Below are positions 23,151 to 34,800 of a DNA stretch of 64,000 bases, piece after piece. This stretch comes from Oegoconia quadripuncta (taxonomy: Eukaryota; Arthropoda; Insecta; Lepidoptera; Autostichidae). The stretch's first letter is position 1. Every line of letters starts with the position of its first letter. Both the position numbers and the translations under genes were made by a program. The notes beneath the pieces were generated by a model. The model saw only the letters and a list, made by a program, of their open reading frames with translations, did not search any database and had not been told where the DNA came from. Location: contig OX438741.1 of assembly GCA_949316235.1 (NCBI GenBank), positions 12,897,124 to 12,961,123 of the forward strand, read 5' to 3'.

Positions 23151-23489
23151 ACTGGTTGAGTTACAATTTCGTGTATTCATACTTCCTAGATTCGACTGTT
23201 TGCTCCTCAATTTTGCATCAACGTTATTTAGCTCAACAAGCCCACAGGTGCGCATTATGTCGAGTTTATACCACACGTCTTGTCCTACATCTATTAACGC
23301 CGATCGTATTGCAAACATCTTGCTTTTTACGTCGGCTTGTAAACAAACATGTCATACATCACAGTGTAGACGACCTCGTATTTTATTTAAATTTTCATCC
23401 CGCTTTCAGGTGTGAAGGGTTTGGTCACACGGGTGCATTGTAATCTTTATTATTTCGGGAGTAGTTTTAAAAAACTCATGTTTATATAA

Positions 23490-23640
23490 AAACTTTATAA
23501 CCTAATATATATATAACACACACATAATAATATAACACATACACATGTATATATATAATATATATATATATACCTTTATTGTTATATATATATAACATAA
23601 TAAAAGTAGATGAATCAATATTAATATATATTAATAAATA
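23490..23640. repeat. TA/CA low-complexity tract
   Basis: Long alternating TA runs with acacacata segments, self-complementary in several places. Confidence 0.7.
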
Positions 23641-23650
23641 TAATATTATA

Positions 23651-23700
23651 ACTATAGGCTTGTGTTGTAGATACCAGATGGTTGATACACAAACATACAG
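23651..23700 (-). mobile_element. SINE-A fragment
   Basis: 'actataggcttgtgttgtag' and 'ataccagatggttgataca' match the SINE-A middle in reverse. Confidence 0.55.
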
Positions 23701-23754
23701 AATATACCCTTACCTAAGAAGCATTGATATAAAATGTTAAATGCCTACCACTGT

Positions 23755-24035
23755 TATTTTTATGATTAACTGGAACGCGTTTGACCACAATCTTACCTGA
23801 TGGGAAGTGACGATGTTGCCGAAGATGCACGCGATCTCAGTATATGCCTATTCACCCTGCTCTTGAAAATCCCAAGGTTGTAGGATTTATAAAAGATTGA
23901 CGCCGGAAGGGAGTTCCATGCTATGGCTATTCGCATTATGAACTAACATAGTCACACGTGATTATACTAACAAACATGGACTGTTTTGTCTGGAGAATAA
24001 ATGATTTATTATCATTATAACTCAATTGATTCAGT
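23755..24035 (-). mobile_element. LINE family B 3' end, antisense
   Basis: 'tttttatgattaactggaac', 'gcgtttgaccacaatctta' and 'ccggaagggagttccatgct' are the complement of the coding end and tail at 27560-27740; the same piece is at 59578. A separate LINE-like end 'ggagaataaatgatttatta' lies at 23992. 24036-24916 after it is unannotated. Confidence 0.65.
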
Positions 24036-24916
24036 TATTTTAAAAACAGTGCTCTGTTTTTTTAATTTTGATTGGATTTGATTTGATTTAATATTATCCG
24101 TAATGTCTATGGGTTGTTGTAACTATTTGTCTTTAAGTGTGACAAAATGGCTACTAGCGTCTGCCATATTGGTTTAATCATGACGTTATTTACCCTATGA
24201 CACTCCCGGTATTTCTACGAATCTACGACATTTCATTTATCCAAATTGGCTGAGGCGTGACATATGTGGTAACATATATACATACAGACGCGTTGAATAC
24301 ATTACCATTTTTCTGGCTTCGACACAGTCAGGTAAAAATATTGCCTCATTAACGAATAAATGTAGAATACACCAAGGAGACTATTATTTAGCCAAACAAA
24401 CCAAATTCTGTTAAAAGCTAATTATATACCTTCGAAACGGCTTAATCGATTTCCAACAAACATTGTTTATAACCTTTCCCTTCGTTTAATCTTTCATACA
24501 AAAAAACCGCGCTCAAAACTATGCATTACTAAGATAAATTGAAGTCTGAATGGACTTCGATTCAGTGTGACCAGAGTCTAATCTTTATTCGCTTGAATTA
24601 CCCGTTAATATAAACAACACCGGATGTTTTACAGTCATAATAGAATATGGTGGGTATTGCCGTAAATGAATTGAAATAAGGAAGCTCCTTTTGCTTGATT
24701 TATTTCTACACGCGGTTTCGCATGCTTGGAAGATTAACGACCGACGGGGCTTTGTCTTTAAATTGGGTCGAAGAGGATTATTCCACGAATAAATTTGCAT
24801 CATCTCGCTATTAAAGTACATTCACATTCTTCTGGTTAATGTAATTTGATTAAGGTGATTCGACACAGATGACTAAACTTGCCAATAGATGGCGCAGTTT
24901 TGAATTATAAAATAAT

Positions 24917-25179
24917 ATAATAATATCTTTAGACATACACACAGCGCCATCTAGTTCCACAGTAAGCAAGTATAGGCTTGTGTTGTAGATACCAGATGAT
25001 TGATATACTACATAAATACATTTTTTTTTGTAAATAAATTATTATAAATGAAAACATCCATAACTCGGGTACAAAATGTGTCCGTATTCATCACACAAAC
25101 ATATGCCCCTAGCGGGATTCGAACCCGCAACCTTTTGGTATAGTGGCCAGAGTTGCTAACCACTACACCAAACAGGTCG
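24917..25179 (-). mobile_element. SINE-A, full length
   Basis: A good reference copy. Tail 'aataatatctttagacatac'; B-box complement gggattcgaacccgcaacc at 25113; A-box complement gctaaccactacaccaaac at 25155. 25180-25490 is unannotated. Confidence 0.85.
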
Positions 25180-25493
25180 TCAATATTCTTTGATTCAATT
25201 ATTTGAGCACTGCTAATAGATGGCGTTTTTGTGAATTATTTGAACAAAAACTTATTACGTGAAGGAGTCTTTATTAACCACCGACGCAAAAAGGCATCGA
25301 AATGAAAATGGTTTTATATTTTCGAAAGTAGGTATTTGCGCAATTATTCAATGGGAATCGGTTAAGCCGTTTCGACGATTTTCAAGTCGTCTGTCAGGGT
25401 TTTTCCGAATCTACAATTTATAATCTGATGACCGCTCCGTTCTAGTCTAGACCTACTACTGTCTTCACTGAGACCATGGCAATTTGAAGAAGC

Positions 25494-25937
25494 TTGAGTT
25501 CCTTAAATCCATCAAGTTTTGAGAATCTCACTGACCGACTGGATCCCCTGGCGTTGCTAAGAGACGTCGCGTCCCTCTGCATTCTCTATCGCATATTTCA
25601 TGGGGAGTGTTCTGAAGAACTGTTCGAGCTAATACCCGCTGCTCAATTTAACCGATACACTTCTCGCCGAAAATTAAATTTCCATCCACATCACCTGGAT
25701 GAGTGGAAGTCTACAACTGTACGTTTCTCAAGAAACCCTGTGGAACGGACTTCCGGCAACGGTATTCCTGAACGAGTACGACATTGGAACCTTCAAGAAA
25801 CGAGCCTACACCTTCCTCAAAGGCCGGCAACGCATCTGTGACCCTTTTGGTGTTGCCGGTGTCCATGGGCGGCGGTGATTGCTTTCCATCAGGTGACCCG
25901 CATGCTCGTTTGCCGCCCTCATATAAAAAAAAAAATC
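25494..25937 (+). mobile_element. LINE family C C-terminus and 3' end, frameshifted
   Basis: Reads DVASLCILYRIFHGECSEEL, then [20 protein letters not shown] frameshift near 25735 follows, after which another frame gives [19 protein letters not shown] and ends [16 protein letters not shown]. The 3' tail is ctcatataaaaaaaaaaa. It is related to LINE B but distinct; other pieces are at 15628 (-) and 37700 (+). Confidence 0.75.
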
Positions 25938-26505
25938 ACGTTCAACATCCTCAATAGCATTCCTGCAGACCAGATTCGTAGTTTCTCTATAACGTAACGT
26001 GCTAACACGTTCATAAACAGGGGACCTGAGCAGACAGGATACGTACTTTTAGCAGCAGCGTATTAGTTTCTTTTCGGAATCTCGAAGCAGCGACTGACCC
26101 TATATACACTTCGCATATTTTCATAATATGGCAGTCAAGGCGATCAAGAAACTTTTTGGACTAGATTCTAGAGTCCTCATGCATTCGGATGTCAGTCACA
26201 GCAAGTCAATCAGGCTTTGGTATTTGTGGAATATTACATTCAATCTTGTACATTTTGAGAACGAATTACATGCAAGCGATTGTAGGCGTGCGGTGCGGGC
26301 GCTTCTACCGCTACCTCCTGGCTTCACCTCGCATGCCGATTCATGCATACATGCAGTTGTCAATGCAGTCGCAAAATCGTCGATCGCCTATGCTTAAAGT
26401 ATCGTGTCTACTCAGGCCCTAAGAGGGCCTTATGGGCCACGGTAATTTCAAAGCAAATTTGTACTTAATTGGTGGAATCACTGGAATATTGCAAGGTACA
26501 GTCAA
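25938..26505. other. Unannotated stretch
   Basis: Two overlapping small open frames (26128-26422) show no family signature; I do not call them genes. Confidence 0.4.
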
Positions 26506-26715
26506 CTTGATAGGCCCCTATTGAACTTTCCATCAAAAAGGATCTATAGTCTTCCACGTTCCAATAGCGATGGGCTCATCCTCTGTTAAGTGCGCATTTC
26601 TGTATATTTCGAAACCGTGGATGTTGTTCAAGCACTAATTTTTAATGTTAGAACACCCAAACAGTTATGTTTGGGATATCTCTGACCGGTGGTTTGGTAT
26701 TAGAGGTAAAGGCTG
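26506..26715 (+). repeat. Interspersed repeat family E copy
   Basis: 'tgaactttccatcaaaaagg', 'gcgatgggctcatcctctgt' and 'aatgttagaacacccaaaca' match the other family E copies. Confidence 0.5.
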
Positions 26716-27029
26716 TGATATATGTATGAACTAGTTTGTAAAAAAAATCAGCAATAAAGGCCGTTCGTTCTTAGATATACTGCAAGACCAGGTACTTTTA
26801 CTCCCGAGTGTCGAAACCGGCTACAGCCAGTGTTCAGTATACCAAGTTTGTTTTTGTTTCTAAACCATTTACCACTGATTTATGTTTACTATGGCAGCAA
26901 ATCAATATGTTATTAGTTTTCGTTTCACTCGTGTTGTTTTAGTATAACCGTGTCATAACATTTTAAATGTTTTTATTGGCAATAAAATTTTAAATACATT
27001 CATCATGTTTCACGGTCTTGGTCTATATT

Positions 27030-27741
27030 ACGGTATTTAAAAGAGTTTTGTTAGTCATTGAGAAGTTATTAAAATGCAGGTCAACCATAACGTTCAACCT
27101 GACTCCGACTTTCCGAGATGTATCCGTACCAATCTCTGACCATCTCAATCTTTTGGGCATGGGGTTAACCTCCAACCTAAATTTCGGGCGCTGCATAGAA
27201 TCGAAAGTTAAAAGAGCGGCTAAGAATGGAATACTGCTGTCACCTCTGGGATAATTCAGTCAAGTAGGTACCAACCAGCTGCACTCGATTCTGTAAAACG
27301 ACGTGCCATGAGACTCATAGGTGATAATTCGATGACTGTTAAATTGCAGAGCCTTGAACACCGTCGCAAAGTCGCCTGTCTCTCAGTTTTTTACAGGATG
27401 CATTTCGGGGAGTGTGCGTTGGAATTACATATTCTTATTTCACCGTCGCCCTTCCATCTTCGGACCACTAGGCGTGGGGAGGGATTCCACCCGTATACAG
27501 TTATTATTCCGAACATTCGCACTAAGAAGTTCGATTCTTCATTCATAATGTGAACAGCCAAGACATGGAACTACTGCCTTCCGGCGTCAGTCTTTCCTGG
27601 ATCCTACAGCCTTGGGATCCTCAAGAGCAGAGTGAATAGGCATTTACTGGGATCGCGAGCTTCACCTTCGACAACATCGTCACTTTCCATCAGGTGAGAT
27701 TGTGGTCAAACGCGCATCCAGTCAATCATAAAAAAAAAAGT
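27030..27741 (+). mobile_element. LINE family B, degenerate reverse transcriptase C-terminus and tail
   Basis: The first frame contains ISDHLNLLGMGLTSNLNFGR and ESKVKRAAKN, the 'thumb' region after the catalytic core. From 27285 another frame gives [40 protein letters not shown] and LRTTRRGEGFHPY. A stop at 27551 and several frame changes mark decay. The tail is cagtcaatcataaaaaaaaa. Confidence 0.75.
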
Positions 27742-27917
27742 TCTACTATGAAATATTATACAATGGCTACCGCCCGCGGCTTCGCTTACGTGGAAGTAGA
27801 AAGACAGAAAGTATTTATTTGAATTTTTGTTGTAAAAGTATTACGTACAAGAATATACAATATGTTTCTAAATCCAAAAACGTCTCCACTCAGCACGTAT
27901 AGGGTTGGCACAACCTG

Positions 27918-28190
27918 ACGACCTGTTTGGTGTAGTGGTTAGCAACTCTGACCGCTATACCAAAAGGTTGCGGGTTCGAATCCCGCTAGGGGCATATGTT
28001 TGTGTGATGAATACGGACATGTGTACCCGAGTTATGTATGTTTTCATGTATAATAAGTATTTATTTACAAAAAAATGTATTTATGTAGTATATCAACCAT
28101 CTGGTATCCACAACACAAGCTTATAGTTGCTTACTGTGGAACTAGATGGCGCTGTGTGCATGTCTAAGATATTTATTTATTATTATTTAT
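27918..28190 (+). mobile_element. SINE-A, full length, + orientation
   Basis: A-box-like tggtgtagtggttagcaac at 27930; B box gggttcgaatcccgctagg at 27970; middle 'catctggtatccacaacac'; tail tttatttattattattta. Acceptor-stem positions do not pair, so this is not a working tRNA gene. Confidence 0.85.
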
Positions 28191-28692
28191 AACCAGGTCG
28201 TTGGTATTCTGTGGAGCCCAAAGGCAGAGTGGTGCCACTGCGCGATACTTATCAACTACCCATAAAACATCTATTATTTACTTAATATATTTATTTGTGC
28301 ATAAAAAAAAACTTAATTAATATTTAAATACATATTTATACACAAATGTAAAATACACATAATACTATATGCTCGTTTCAATATATGTATGTATATAATA
28401 TTAATAATTTCCCATTATTCGTTTATCTAATAAGTATAATTTACATACACGCACACACATGTAATTGTACATGTACCAATTACTTTATCTCTAAGCTTAT
28501 TTTTAATGGATATTTTATGTCTGTCTATGACAAAATATGGCTGAATCTTTTTGATAACGGTTTTTATTTTCGAAATCTGTTCTTTACAAAATTGTTTTTA
28601 GCCATGTTAAATGGAAATGGATTAAGCCGGCTCCAATATAGAAAATGTAAGAATAAATCTGTTAAGACATAAAATAACCACGGATAAAGTTA
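28191..28692. other. Unannotated AT-rich stretch
   Basis: The small frame 28385-28670 ends near a SINE-like sequence and has no known homology that I can see. Confidence 0.4.
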
Positions 28693-28925
28693 TTGAGAAC
28701 AAGCTTTCCGCCCGCGACTTCGCCTGCGTGGAATAACTTTATCGCGGAAGTTTGTTTATCCCTCGGGAACTACTCACTTTATCGGGATAAAAGTATCCTA
28801 TGTTTTAATCCAGGGTACAATCTACATATATACAAAATTTCATCCAAATCCGTTCGTCCGTTTCGCCGTGATTGAGCAACAAACAAACAAACATCCAAAC
28901 TTTCGCCTTTATAATATTAGTAAGA
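28693..28925 (-). mobile_element. Interspersed element M, antisense
   Basis: 'gctttccgcccgcgacttcg', 'cctatgttttaatccagggt', 'catccaaatccgttcgtccg' and 'gcctttataatattagtaag' in order, the complement of the 62672 copy. Confidence 0.55.
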
Positions 28926-29099
28926 CTAGTAAGACAATCACTGAAAATTAACAATGAAAAAATCATTGCAACAAGCACGGAAAAAACGACGATCTTTCTG
29001 AATATAAGTAATGAAAAAATTATTAAAGAATTCTCCCGAAATAAGCACTTAAAGAATACTGAAAACAATCACTGGAAAATACACTGAAAATAAATACTG

Positions 29100-29270
29100 A
29101 AAATTTTTAAACAAAGAAAATAAATTTGATGCTAAACCCCAAATTTACGCAGTTTCCTACTTCAATGCTCAGGTTGACTGGAAGAAATCTCTTAAAGAGA
29201 TAAGTCCACCTTTTGTACGTGACCTATTGTTTGTATTCTGTTATTGTAATATTTTGGTGCAATAAGGAAT
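29100..29270 (+). mobile_element. LINE family N 3'UTR fragment with hairpin
   Basis: 'gactggaagaaatctcttaa' continuing 'agagataagtccacc' matches the 36490 and 61520 tails. The stem AATCTCT/AGAGAT flanks a short loop. It ends near gcaataag. Confidence 0.55.
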
Positions 29271-29779
29271 CTAAGCAATCTATCCTCCATAGAAGTATGG
29301 TATAGGCTTGAACACCCACCAAACAGATGGATCGATGTTGCCCCGTTCCAAAGAAGATTAAAACCTGTCCAAATAAGTTTTAAATAACATTAATCTTTTC
29401 CGTTTCCACCCACCTGGTACTTGAGTAATGGCACTTCTAAATCGTTTCTCGCAAAAATTTACAATTTAACATATACGTTTAGATCCGGTAATTTACGATG
29501 CAATTGAGAAAAATAGAATTGTGTACTGAATTCTAAGCTCTGTCAAAGATCTAGTGATAGATACGTTTATAAATATGTCGAAATGGCTGCCAGTGAGTGT
29601 TTACTGAGCTATTTCCATAACGCCCAGATAGAAATACTCGTGTTGAAAGTGAAAATCTAAAATATAGACTTATTTTTAAAATAGTAAATGAATTAGATAA
29701 CTGAAGAAATACAGTTGCCGATTTTATTGTTGGTGAAACTATATTTAGTTTGCAAGAGAAAACAATAGAATCTAAACTT

Positions 29780-30510
29780 CGTATATTCTTGAAAATTTAC
29801 TAAAGACATGTAAAAAAAATATTGCATCATTTAAGAAAAATGATATCATAACATGATATCAATACAAGAAATAAAGATTTTGCAGGTGTCTTAAGCCGCC
29901 TCCGCGAGGTCAGTAATTTATTCAATGGGCTATGTATACCTTTCTTTAATAAGGTTCCCGTTGATTTACAAAATCTTCCTGTCAATGGATATAAAGTTAC
30001 TATAAAGGAACGATTAAAAAAGCTTATTAAATATCAGTCTATTCAGATGATAATCATTCATGGACCAGATCAATTAATTTGGATGCCAGTCTATTTCATA
30101 CATACATAACGTCACGATCTTTATCCCAAATGGGATCCCAAACAATAGTGTTTGGGTGTTCGAAAAACATAATAAGTTTAATGTTTAAAACAATATCCAC
30201 GGTTCACCTCATGAAATATAGAGAAATACACACGTGACAGGGGGTGAGCCCGTCGCTGTTGAAATGTGCAAATCTATGGATGCTCATGGTGAAAAATCCG
30301 TTGAACATAAAAGAAATACCATCTTTAGTCTATGTAATAATTAATAATATTGTGTCTTTTAATATAAAAATCTGTTAAGAATGTTTCTTGCTTGTTCTTC
30401 TCAGGGGAAAATTGTCTTTTGAACAAGCGGTAGCTTAAAAAATGTAAAATCTGACAATTTTAAGCAGTGTACCCTGTGTACCCACAAAACCTACAAAACA
30501 AGGCATTTTT
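29780..30510 (+). mobile_element. LINE family A, heavily decayed, split by family E
   Basis: Broken frames match '[18 protein letters not shown]' near 29925. A 3'UTR with 'gtttcttgcttgttcttctc' is at 30383 and 'gtgtaccctgtgtaccca' at 30467. Family E (-) sits inside at 30100-30318. 29271-29779 before it has no clear feature. Confidence 0.65.
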
Positions 30511-30554
30511 GACTATTGACATGTACATGGTGTACCTGCTTTAGACTTTTTGTG

Positions 30555-30840
30555 TCAGTCAATAGTCAAAAATGCTTTATTTGGTAGGTACAGTCGGCGG
30601 CATAGTTATAGATACAGTTCTTTATGATTATCTATGCTGTACCACCAACCACAGCCTTCTAAAATGACTCTCTTGTCTATACTATAATTTTAGAGAATTT
30701 TGAATTTGCTTGAATAGCCAGCATGCTACTGCTGAGCATGTAAAATTGCCCTGTATCGTTATTTACGGAGTCGACTGTACACAGGGTACACATAAAAGTA
30801 TCAGATTTTACATTTTTTGGAATGAATCGTCATTCCAAAA
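30555..30840 (-). mobile_element. LINE A tail, inverted copy, split by element G
   Basis: 'gtcaatagtcaaaaatgctt' at 30559 and 'gtacacagggtacacataaa' at 30776 with 'tcagattttacattttttgg' at 30801 are the complement of the LINE A 3' end just upstream. The two tails form an inverted pair around 30510-30555. Confidence 0.6.
30591..30781. mobile_element. Element G (gtacagtcg inverted ends)
   Basis: Starts gtacagtcggcggca and ends ggagtcgactgtac, short inverted ends, inserted in the inverted LINE A tail. It is related to the 51760-51849 element. Noncoding. Confidence 0.5.
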
Positions 30841-31125
30841 CAATTTCAATATCTATAATAATAATCAAGGGATGTAGGACGAACCTCTATGTCAAAGGGC
30901 GGCTTTACTTGTCTAGAGTTTATTTTATTTATTATCTTAAGAGTTTTTTATACTTTAATAAGGTTGTGTAACGAATTTCAAAACTTTCAGTAATAAATCT
31001 TCAAATATATTTCCGACTTTATTTCAGGTTAATAATAAGCAATATATCATCGATTCGCCTTTAAACTTTATTCACTAAAGCTGAGTGAAATCCAATTTTT
31101 TTGTATATCTTTTGAATTTAATTGT

Positions 31126-31145
31126 TTTTTTTTCTATTGTTTCAG
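31126..31145 (+). promoter_or_regulatory. Splice acceptor for receptor exon 1
   Basis: A pyrimidine-rich tract ending tctattgtttcag precedes the exon carrying the start codon, so translation begins in at least the second exon of the transcript. Confidence 0.6.
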
Positions 31146-31812
31146 ATCCTTAGGATTGAATGTCTGAGAAAAATTAGTAAAATCTCCATAAAAAAAGTAT
31201 ACGACAACCACGATGAATACGTTTGCAACTATATTTATTGGTGTAATATTAATATTAAATATAAATAATAGTGATGCGTTAACAGACAGTGTTGAACAAA
31301 TTAGTGATAGTGATATAAAACATGTAAACACAGATCTCAATGTAGTAAATACACTAGTCAGAATTAAGAGAACTATGCACAATTACGATGAATACGACAA
31401 TCACTTGGAAGATAAAAAGAAAGAAGACAAGAATGAAAATGAATCGAAACAAGACACAGAAATACAGAATGTTACTGTAGAAAAATGTGTGGGTGATAAC
31501 CAATACTGCAACATGTCTAGAGAGGACTACGTGGCAATGTTAAATGAGTATATTTACCCACAAACATACGAATGGGTGTTAATAGTCACCCACACAGCAG
31601 TATTCGTAATGGGATTGGTGGGAAACGCGTTGGTCTGTGTTGCGGTGTACAGGAATCACACAATGAGGACTGTCACAAACTATTTCATTGTGAACTTGGC
31701 CGTGGCAGACTTTATGGTGATACTGTTTTGTTTGCCGCCAACTGTGCTGTGGGATGTAACGGAGACTTGGTTCTTGGGCGAGTTACTGTGTAAACTACTG
31801 CCATATTTTCAG
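31146..31812 (+). CDS. ATR: Receptor exon 1: short 5'UTR plus residues 1-200 (signal peptide to start of TM3)
   Basis: Coding starts at ATG 31213; an in-frame TAA at 31189-31191 rules out an earlier start on this exon. A pyrimidine-rich tract ending in AG at 31144-31145 implies that the transcript begins in an exon further upstream. The exon encodes the signal peptide, an acidic Lys/Asp/Glu-rich ectodomain, TM1, TM2, the first extracellular loop and C193. It ends in phase 0 at a CAG codon before gtgaga at 31813. Reading through that donor meets a stop at 31879. Intron 1 runs 31813-37317. Confidence 0.85.
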
Positions 31813-34800
31813 GTGAGAGATTCAAATACTTCATTTATTAGAACAAATTTCGAGCCTTTATCGGAAAAACAGAACCCTTAAAAAAACTATGCAATGTGTA
31901 TCAATATGTATAAGCTGAATGTATGTGTGTGATTGTGTAAATAAATAAAGGCTTTATATAATAGGTCTGTACCGAAGAAATTGGAGATTTTTTCTTTGTT
32001 AATCATATGTACCAACTCCTATAATTCTATAGCTATTTTCAAATTACTTTTTTATTTGAAAAATTGAATTTAATTTCAAAGTTTCACATGAAATATTTTT
32101 TAATGTCTGGGCTAAATCACATAATAAAGAAAAACTTGAACACAGCTCTTTTCGTGTGCTTTCCATATTATTTCTTAGATTCGTTGAAACTTTTATAAAG
32201 CAGTTACTTTTAAAAAATAACACTGCCTATACTTAACTTAATGTTATCCGATAATACACACAAAATTTTGCTAAATTTGGATTTGCCGTTTCCAAAAAAA
32301 ATTCAAAAATGTTTGTATGGAGAAAAGAGTCTTAATGAAATTCTTCATACAGAACGCTAATTTCATAGGTAAGGACCTAATATTTATCTATGTAACGTAG
32401 AAATTTGCAATTTCGTATAATGTTAGTTTTTGAAGACGCGCACACAATCGTCAAACAAAGATTGGAAAAAATATTTTTCAAATCATAGGGGCCAATTTGA
32501 TCAAATAATGTCGTGTGAGGTACATACTTTTTTTGGTTCAATGATGCTTGATTCAGCTCGAAATTCGGTTTCTTAAGTTGAAATTCGGTTTCATAAGTTG
32601 AAATTTAGATTTCAATTGAGTCGAAAACTGCAGGTTTTTTGAACATACCGTTGGATTATCAGTTATTTCTCTGATTAGTATTACTACAATATGAATTTCT
32701 ATCGAACATTATAAAAAGAACAACATTTGAGTTTATCGGGCTTCGTCTCAAAGGAAGAATGTAAATCTGGAACGCGTGGTTGCTTCAAAAAACTGTCCAT
32801 TTTCAAGTGTAAATTTCACCTATGAAAGTGAAAATTGAAGTGATTTGAATTGATCAATACATTCTAATAAAGATGTGCCCCATAGTGATTAACTACATAA
32901 ATGCTTAATAATAGATAGATAGATAAGATAGATAAGATAAGATAAGATGTTTATTTACCAAAAAGAACCATACATAATTATACATTTGCTGTAGCGTCCA
33001 CACTAGGCTAGGCCTGTATCGTGGATCGCCAAAATTTCCATATTAGAGAAACAATTTCACTGGTCATTACATTTTATAAGTAACATCATCTGTTAAATTA
33101 GAATTAGGGAGATAGACATGCATGCAGAACTAGCCTTAGATGTAACTAGCACGTTAGAATTATACAAGTTGCGCGTGCGCATGTATGCGTGTGTGAGATC
33201 ATTTAATTAAAATTTGCATGCTTCTGCCTATTAACAAAAGGAAAGGCAAACTAACTAACATAAATATGTTTCCATAATATGTTGTATCAAGAGTAAGCGA
33301 GTAAATGTGTGTAGCAGAGGATGTGTGAGGGTGCAAGTATGGTTTGTGTGAGGGGGGTGTGCTTGTGTGTATACGCGTGTGTGAGGAAAATATATAGATA
33401 GGCAACATACTAGAACAATTCTTGATATTATCTATAATAGACATATATATATGTACGTAATTATATAAGGGTATAGCTAAGCAAGAATTCTCAAGGAGTC
33501 TTCGGCATCTTTATACGACCAACCAAGCAAGACATTTAGAATTTTAAACTTCACTTCAAGTACGTTTAACTCTCTGAAGTCGAGTTCCCTCATAAATTTA
33601 TTATAGATGTAGGGATAAAGAAATTTTTGAAACCTGTGAGCAAAAGAGCTGCGCACAGTTGGCACTGGTACCCTAAAAATTCGTCTTTTTAAAAGGTCGA
33701 TATAGTCGATAGGTAGTAAATAACATGCTACTTGTTTAAGCTGCATCGACAGTTCATTGAAATTATACTCTATACAAGAGGGTCACTTGACAACTACCAT
33801 TGGTATACCTAACTTGAATATGCACCATGCTACCATTAATCATGTAAAATAGCTAACAATGAATAACTATGACACCGACTATACATTATTGATCATAAAA
33901 ATAAGAAATATATTTCTAATCACGACTAAACTATTGAAGTAGTTAATCATTTTGTGCAGATACTTGTGCCATGTTGAGAGCTCTTAGCGTTTAGTTAACT
34001 TGCTACTCATAGTATCGCTTTATTGGATTTTTTTATTAAAGAAAAGACGCAAGGACAAAGATTGAAAAAGGGCTCATGTGCTAAGATTGTTTGGACATGT
34101 GGAGAGGATGAATGATAGAAGACTAACGAAAGATATATACGAAGTGAATGTGGTTGGTAGGGGAAGACCACGGTGAACGTACCATGATCAAATCGGGGAC
34201 GGATAAAGAAATGCCAAGCCAAGACCACCCTAAACTGACGAGCAATTACAGACATCATGATAGTGAATGATGAAACAAAAGAGGTGTGTCAGTATCGGTG
34301 CAAGTGGAAGTCTGTGGTCTCTGTCTACTCCAACGAAAAACGGGTCGTGACTTTATTGTATGTCTCTTTTCAATATAACAAGACAGAAAAGCACAATCGG
34401 ATTTAGAAGTCAGCTCAAGTAATTTTTTTATATGCACAGCGAGTTTGCACATGACCTCAATCACACCTGATGTTAAGTGATGATGAGATCTGTTTACATT
34501 GTATCAAATACATTTGCAGCGAATATTGATCTAAAGTGGTTTGATTGCACAAGAATTAAAAGTATAATCCGTTACAAATTCAAAGACATCATCATCAGGA
34601 TTATTGCTTTAATTTTCTTTATGCATTTGACCTCAATAACACCTGATGTTAAGTGAAGATGAGGCCGAAGGTGGAAGCGTACTGACCTGGAAACCTCATT
34701 TGGGGGACTGACTATCTTATTTCCGACAACCGGAACACAACAAAACTGACGTATTTATTCAATTTCTCTCTATCTGATGGCTGCTTCCCTACCATCTGGA

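Noticed and set aside
26128..26422. Overlapping 89- and 77-codon frames
   Set aside because: No start context, domain or splice support; neither resembles a known protein.
27930..27995. Possible tRNA genes at the many 'ggttcgaatcc' sites
   Set aside because: They have A- and B-box-like sequence, but the acceptor ends do not pair and the same bodies and tails follow each one. They are SINE heads.
31813..31881. Receptor ending at 31881 as a 222-residue protein
   Set aside because: The extra 22 residues are read-through of a good splice donor (gtgaga). Joining to 37318 continues TM3 exactly as orexin-type receptors require.
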